A DNA stretch of 43,017 nucleotides from an uncultured Granulicella sp. (GTDB lineage: Bacteria > Acidobacteriota > Terriglobia > Terriglobales > Acidobacteriaceae), in assembly GCA_937871785.1 (NCBI GenBank), contig CALMON010000008.1, forward strand, positions 1 to 43,017, read 5' to 3'. The notes beneath the pieces are model-generated. The model was not told where the DNA came from. It did not search any database and was given only the letters and a program-made list of their open reading frames with translations. How positions within the stretch are numbered: position 1 is the first letter of the stretch; each line of letters begins with the position of its first letter. This document shows, piece after piece, positions 38,352 to 43,017 of this stretch. Both the position numbers and the translations under genes were made by a program.

Positions 38352-39140
38352 CTAGTATTTGTCGGTGGCGACGGTGGTGCGAACCGGGTCGACGACAGCG
38401 GGAACTTCTTCCACAGCCACTTCGGTGCGGCGTACTGTATCCGCAATCGTTTCTGTGTGCTGCGAGGCTGTCTTTCCGACGACTACTTCCTCCACCACGC
38501 GGGCGGTTTTGCCGACAACAGCTTCTTCCGCGGTTTCGGTCAGTTCGATCGAGCGATCCTTGAAAGCCAAATCTGCGTCCGTGACAGGACGGTCGACAGC
38601 GACACGACCTACGTTGACGTGCTCTTCGCGAAGGTCGACAGAGGTTTCAACCGGAATTTCCACGACGCGCCGGTAGACGCGAACGCCACCCTGGTCCACA
38701 TTGCGCTTGCCGACGGTGAGCTCTTCCTGCACGATCGGAATCGCAGTCTCGCCGGCAGCTTGGGTCGCCATCAGCGGAGCGGCAACCGCGGCGAGAGGCT
38801 CGGTAGGGGCATAAGTCTTGTCAGCCTCGTCGATTTTGGTCGCGCTGTGATCGTGGAAAACACGCTCAACCGTTTCAACATGGTCGCTTCCGCAGGTGAC
38901 CGACACGACGTACCCGTTTTCGCGCAGACCCTGTTTCAAGTGGTCATAATCTTTATCGGGCATACCAAGTCCGGCGAGTTCCGTCTTTTCGAAATTGCTT
39001 TCTGCATCGTCGGGGCCTCCGATGACGGCGATGGCGGAATCGGGGATACCCGCTTTACGCAGGTCTTCAAGAGCGGCGCTTGCGTAGTCGTGATGATGGA
39101 ACAGACACACCAAGGTGGTGAGATCGTCCTGCATAGCCAT
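38352..39140 (-). CDS. YsnF/AvaK (DUF2382) stress-type protein
   Basis: IPIVQEELTVGKRNVDQGGVRVYRRVVEIPVETSVDLREEHVNVGRVAVDRPV; EEAVVGKTARVVEEVVVGK block shared with the 36904..37755 product. Confidence 0.9.
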   Translation of the reverse strand: MAMQDDLTTLVCLFHHHDYASAALEDLRKAGIPDSAIAVIGGPDDAESNFEKTELAGLGMPDKDYDHLKQGLRENGYVVSVTCGSDHVETVERVFHDHSATKIDEADKTYAPTEPLAAVAAPLMATQAAGETAIPIVQEELTVGKRNVDQGGVRVYRRVVEIPVETSVDLREEHVNVGRVAVDRPVTDADLAFKDRSIELTETAEEAVVGKTARVVEEVVVGKTASQHTETIADTVRRTEVAVEEVPAVVDPVRTTVATDKY

Positions 39141-39433
39141 GGATCCTCCGGCATAAGTTGTAAGGGTTTGACAGATTGGAACCACAATCTTCTGCGGTGA
39201 CACTTCGCGCAGCGGAACAACTGTGGCGTGCATCCTCTGGGAGAGGTAGGTGGGGAATAGAACCTTCGGGTCGATACCTGCAGTTCTGTCCCTCGTACTG
39301 AGTTGCGCCCTAGGGGGTCGCGGTTGCACCAGGAGCGCCAGTTTTCATGCGATTGCAACACCTATTGAGATTTGCATCCTTTGCGGTCGGTTCGAGAAGG
39401 CTGCGCGCCCGTCGAATTTCTGGCTCCGTTCCG

Positions 39434-40453
39434 CTATGGTTTGCCAGTGGTTTTCGAAGCCGGCGTTGCGGACGGATCAGTTTGTACGCGGATGGGCGGC
39501 AGGCCGACGATCTCGTACGTTCCCGAAGCGACACCGATGCCAGACTTGTCGAGAGCGTCGATAATCTGGCGGCTCATACGGTCTTTGAGTCCGCGGATCT
39601 CGTGGTCTTTGCAGATGAAGCGAACAGTGAGCTCAACCCAGTTGTCGGTAAGGCGAAAGTACACGCGGGGCTCGAGATCCACCTTTTGGATAGCGTAGCG
39701 CTCCTCGAGGAGATCGATGGTAGGCTGCGCAATGTCGGCGATAGGGATCGTTTCGCGTCTGGCGACGTCGAGCAGAATCCGCTCGGCGGCGTAGCGGTCG
39801 TCCTTGTAGGAGATGGGCAGATGCATTTCTTCCCAGATAAAGGGAAAATCCTGCGTGTAGTTGTAGACAGGCTCATCGAAGATTTTAGAGTTGGTGACGG
39901 TGACGATGCGGCCGGAGTACTGGCGCGACTGCACCCACATACCAGGGTCGGATGCCTGCACACTGGGCGGCTGGCCCATTTCCATAATGACTGTCTGGAT
40001 GAAATTCAGCGCGATCACGTCGCCGCGAACGCCGCCCATGGTAATGCGGTCGCCTACGTTAAAGGTTTTTCCACGCAGGATGACGAAGTAGCCGGCAAAG
40101 CTGGTGATCACCTTTTGCAGCGCAAACGCGAGCCCCGCACCGACCAGACCGATACCGGTGGCGAGCCGCGCCGGGTTGTCGAACCAGATAGATACGAAGC
40201 CCAGCAGGGAAAGCAAGAAGGTGATGAGCGAAATGCCCTGGCGGGTCCAGAAGGTGACGCGGTGAGCTTTCTTGTTATCGATATTGGTGTGCGCAATGGC
40301 GCGCAGACCTTTAGAAATGAGCCACATGATGAGAAAGAAAACGCCGGTAAACAGGGCTTTGCGGGCGTTGTGAGCATCGACGCCGAGAAGGCGAATGCCG
40401 AATACCTGCACACTGTGGGTGGGGCCGACGAGTTCAAATGCGCGGGTGGTCAT
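39434..40453 (-). CDS. MscS family mechanosensitive ion channel
   Basis: LATGIGLVGAGLAFALQKVITSFAGYFVILRGKTFNVGDRITMGGVRGDVIALNFIQTVI: pore helix and beta domain. Confidence 0.94.
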   Translation of the reverse strand: MTTRAFELVGPTHSVQVFGIRLLGVDAHNARKALFTGVFFLIMWLISKGLRAIAHTNIDNKKAHRVTFWTRQGISLITFLLSLLGFVSIWFDNPARLATGIGLVGAGLAFALQKVITSFAGYFVILRGKTFNVGDRITMGGVRGDVIALNFIQTVIMEMGQPPSVQASDPGMWVQSRQYSGRIVTVTNSKIFDEPVYNYTQDFPFIWEEMHLPISYKDDRYAAERILLDVARRETIPIADIAQPTIDLLEERYAIQKVDLEPRVYFRLTDNWVELTVRFICKDHEIRGLKDRMSRQIIDALDKSGIGVASGTYEIVGLPPIRVQTDPSATPASKTTGKP

Positions 40454-40538
40454 TCTGTTTGTGATGCGTGCGCCGAAGGCGCTGCGTTAGAACACCGCGG
40501 CGGGTTGCATGGGAATTGCGCTGTGGTGGTCGCCGTGA

Positions 40539-41738
40539 TCAGACGCGGAGGAGCTCATTCTGGGCAGGGCCGGAGACCATGGCCCGACCGGGCCGGGTGA
40601 TCATGTTGACTTCGTTGCGAATGCCGAACTCGCCCGGGAAATACAGGCCCGGTTCTACCGAAAAGCAGGTGTTCGGCAGCAGCAAACGTTCGTCGTGAGT
40701 TTCAAGGTTGTCGAGGTGCGCTCCATTGCCGTGGAGCTCAACGGCAATGTTGTGGCCGGTGCGGTGGGTGAACTGGTCGGCGAACCCGGCGGCGCGAATC
40801 ACGCCACGCGCCGCGTCGTCGGCTTGCCAGCCGGCGATGGTCTGATGCGCGGCATAGGCGGTTTGAACAGCGGCGATGGCGGCATTGCGGGCGTCGCGGA
40901 CGGTCGCAAAAACCAGGGTTTCTCGGTCAGTCGGCGAGCGGTCGACGACGGCCGTCCAGGTGATGTCGTACCAGATGGCGTCGGGCTGCGGCACGGCAGG
41001 ATCGCGGTCGAGACCCAGCTTGGCCCAAAGGTCGATCAGGACGAAGTCGCCGCGGCGGATGGAACGAGACGTGGCGGCGGTGGGTTCATAGTGGGAGTCC
41101 GCGGAATTCGGTCCGGCGGAGCAGTTCGGGCCGTGGTCGGTGAAGAGGCCTTCGCGCCCGAAGCCGCTGAGGATGTGTTGCACGACGGCCATCTCGTCGG
41201 TTCGCCCGGCCTGCGAGCGGGTTTGATCGCCGATGAACTTCCACGCCGATTCGAGGACGCGGTCGACGCGCTCTTGAGCTTCAACATGCGTGGTTATCTG
41301 CGCGTCGGTGAGCACGGCTTCAAACAGGCTGACCAGATCGGCCGAGCTGCGGACGTCCTTGCCGAACGAGCGGACAAGCTCCACGGTGCCGGCATCGACC
41401 ATGGACACGTACATGATGGCGTTGCGCGGGGAGTATTGCATCGCTATCGTCGTGGCGCCGGTCAGCATCGCCTGAAGCTTTGCTTCAAGCTCCTGCCAGG
41501 AACTGTACTCGGCTTTGACGCCGGGCAGCGTGTCGAGCTTGCCGGCCTCAATGCGATGAACGAGTTTTTGCGGTTCACCGGTCGCCGGCACGAAGTAGAA
41601 CCAGCGGCGCGACACAAACGACGCAGCGTCAAGACCGAGGATGCGGTAGGCGATCGGGTCGCGATGGTGGTGATCGTAAAAAAGCCAGCCATCGAGTTTC
41701 TGGTCGCGCAGAGCGGTTTGAAGGGCGTCGAGAGTCAT
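40539..41738 (-). CDS. M24 family metallopeptidase (Xaa-Pro aminopeptidase-like)
   Basis: VLIDLWAKLG...YDITWTAV, FTHRTGHNIAVELHGNGAHLDNLETHDERLLLPNTCFSVEPGLYFPGEFGIRNEVNMI. Confidence 0.92.
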   Translation of the reverse strand: MTLDALQTALRDQKLDGWLFYDHHHRDPIAYRILGLDAASFVSRRWFYFVPATGEPQKLVHRIEAGKLDTLPGVKAEYSSWQELEAKLQAMLTGATTIAMQYSPRNAIMYVSMVDAGTVELVRSFGKDVRSSADLVSLFEAVLTDAQITTHVEAQERVDRVLESAWKFIGDQTRSQAGRTDEMAVVQHILSGFGREGLFTDHGPNCSAGPNSADSHYEPTAATSRSIRRGDFVLIDLWAKLGLDRDPAVPQPDAIWYDITWTAVVDRSPTDRETLVFATVRDARNAAIAAVQTAYAAHQTIAGWQADDAARGVIRAAGFADQFTHRTGHNIAVELHGNGAHLDNLETHDERLLLPNTCFSVEPGLYFPGEFGIRNEVNMITRPGRAMVSGPAQNELLRV

Positions 41739-41927
41739 CAGAAGCCTAGTGTAGTTGGCGGCGGCGATTCTTTTACACATCTTTCCGTTTCCGTGGCGGA
41801 ACTACATGCGTCCGCGTGACGTAGAACGGTCGTAGTGATGAACGTACGGAAAGTTCCGCCGCAACGGCTTGCGCCATGGTGGTGAGCGGCAAAGGCTGGC
41901 ACAAAGAACGGTGAAGGTGAAGCAGTG

Positions 41928-43017
41928 ATGTTGGCAGGAAAGCGGATAAGGCTTGCGCGTGTAGCGCTGGCGTGGGCCGGTGTGTTGTTGTGCGGCGCGT
42001 GTGCGGCGCAGGATACCAAGAGCGGCGCGGCCGGCGCAGTGACGACCGGAGCCGCAAGCGGTGTGGCCGCCGGGGCGGAAGTCGGCGCGGCCAAGCAGCC
42101 GACGACGGACGATCGCAAGGTTCCGCTGCTGTCGAAACCGGTGACTCTGGCGGATTTCGCCGGCATGAAGCCGGGCGGTGCGGTCGCTGGGGAAATGTCG
42201 GTAGCGGATAACTTTTCGCAAACGTCGCCGACCGATGGCGCGCCCCCGAGTGAAAAGACGGCGGTCTACTTCGGACGCACGAAGTCGGCTCTGTATGTTG
42301 TGTTTCTTTGCTTCGACAAGCACCCGAACCTTATCCGTGGGCACCTGGCGCGGCGCGAAAACATCCTGAACGACGATACGGCGCAGATCATTCTCGATCC
42401 GTTCCAGGACCGGAGGCGCGGCATCCTTTTCCAGGTAAACCCCGTCGGTGTGCAGGCAGATGCCTCGTTTACCGACAACAATGGGCCGGATTACAGCTAC
42501 GACCAGGTCTGGAATTCGGAGGCGAAGGTGAACACGCAGGGGTGGATGGCGATCATGGTCATTCCGTTCCAGAGCCTGCGGTTTCGCTCGGCGGGCGGCA
42601 ACTGGGGCATTGTGGTTTCGCGCAAAATACCACGCAACAATGAGACCGACCACTGGCCCCGGGTGTCACAGTCGATCAACGGCACCCTGGCCCAGGAAGG
42701 GACGCTGCGCGGCATCGAGGGTGTGACGGGATCGCACAACATCCAATTGAATCCGTATGCGATTGCGCAGAACGAGAAGTCGCTGGACGCGACCAATCCC
42801 GTAGCTCCCGCCTTTCGCGACCGACATCTCGAGGGCACCGGCGGTGGCGACGCGAAGCTGATTGTGAAAGATTCGATCGTGGTCGACGCGACGATCAACC
42901 CGGACTTCAGCCAGATAGAATCCGACCAGCCGCAGTTCACGGTGAACCAGCGATACCCGGTGTATTTCCCGGAACTGCGTCCGTTCTTTCTTGAAAATGC
43001 CAATTACTTCGCGACGC
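41928..43017 (+). CDS. carbohydrate-binding family 9-like / DUF5916 protein, truncated by window end
   Basis: Open frame from ATG 41928 to the window edge, absent from the ORF track: signal MLAGKRIRLARVALAWAGVLLCGACAAQ; DDTAQIILDPFQDRRRGILFQVNPVGVQAD, NPDFSQIESDQPQFTVNQRYPVYFPELRPFFLENANYF. Confidence 0.85.
   Translation, partial: MLAGKRIRLARVALAWAGVLLCGACAAQDTKSGAAGAVTTGAASGVAAGAEVGAAKQPTTDDRKVPLLSKPVTLADFAGMKPGGAVAGEMSVADNFSQTSPTDGAPPSEKTAVYFGRTKSALYVVFLCFDKHPNLIRGHLARRENILNDDTAQIILDPFQDRRRGILFQVNPVGVQADASFTDNNGPDYSYDQVWNSEAKVNTQGWMAIMVIPFQSLRFRSAGGNWGIVVSRKIPRNNETDHWPRVSQSINGTLAQEGTLRGIEGVTGSHNIQLNPYAIAQNEKSLDATNPVAPAFRDRHLEGTGGGDAKLIVKDSIVVDATINPDFSQIESDQPQFTVNQRYPVYFPELRPFFLENANYFAT

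Noticed and set aside
39347-40600. 417 aa plus-strand ORF
   Set aside because: Antisense to MscS gene, no domain signature.
40695-41819. 374 aa plus-strand ORF
   Set aside because: Antisense to the M24 peptidase.

Overview
43 kb of high-GC, densely coding chromosomal DNA. Gene content and protein style suggest an acidobacterium of the Terriglobia/Acidobacteriaceae type; this is inference, with no marker gene or search behind it. Most of the window is ordinary: efp, acyP, apt, class I fumarase, etfBA plus an ETF-linked Fe-S/membrane oxidoreductase, nitrilase, GT2, two tRNAs (Ser-UGA, Cys-GCA), GMC oxidoreductase, an SDR/SRPBCC/ADH operon, MFS, peroxiredoxin, PhzF, recG, MscS, M24 peptidase and a truncated DUF5916-like gene. 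I saw no CRISPR array, prophage, transposase or rRNA. The items most worth a second look are: (1) a ~400 bp intergenic tract (about 31.9-32.3 kb) with roughly nine consecutive stem-loops ahead of a stand-alone receiver gene; (2) an alpha/beta-hydrolase fused to a gluconate-2-dehydrogenase-subunit-3-like domain, with an ATGA overlap to its GMC partner; (3) a cluster of three divergent DUF2382 (YsnF/AvaK) proteins around a membrane-anchored OmpA-like protein; (4) RecG with a DEQP motif II and a ~100 aa insertion; (5) EF-P with Asn at the modified-lysine position; (6) an ETF oxidoreductase with a long Pro/Ala tail carrying repeated RKKW motifs; (7) an overlooked 57 aa membrane ORF and a decayed Uma2 gene. 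All calls come from reading the sequence and ORF track; no database search was run.
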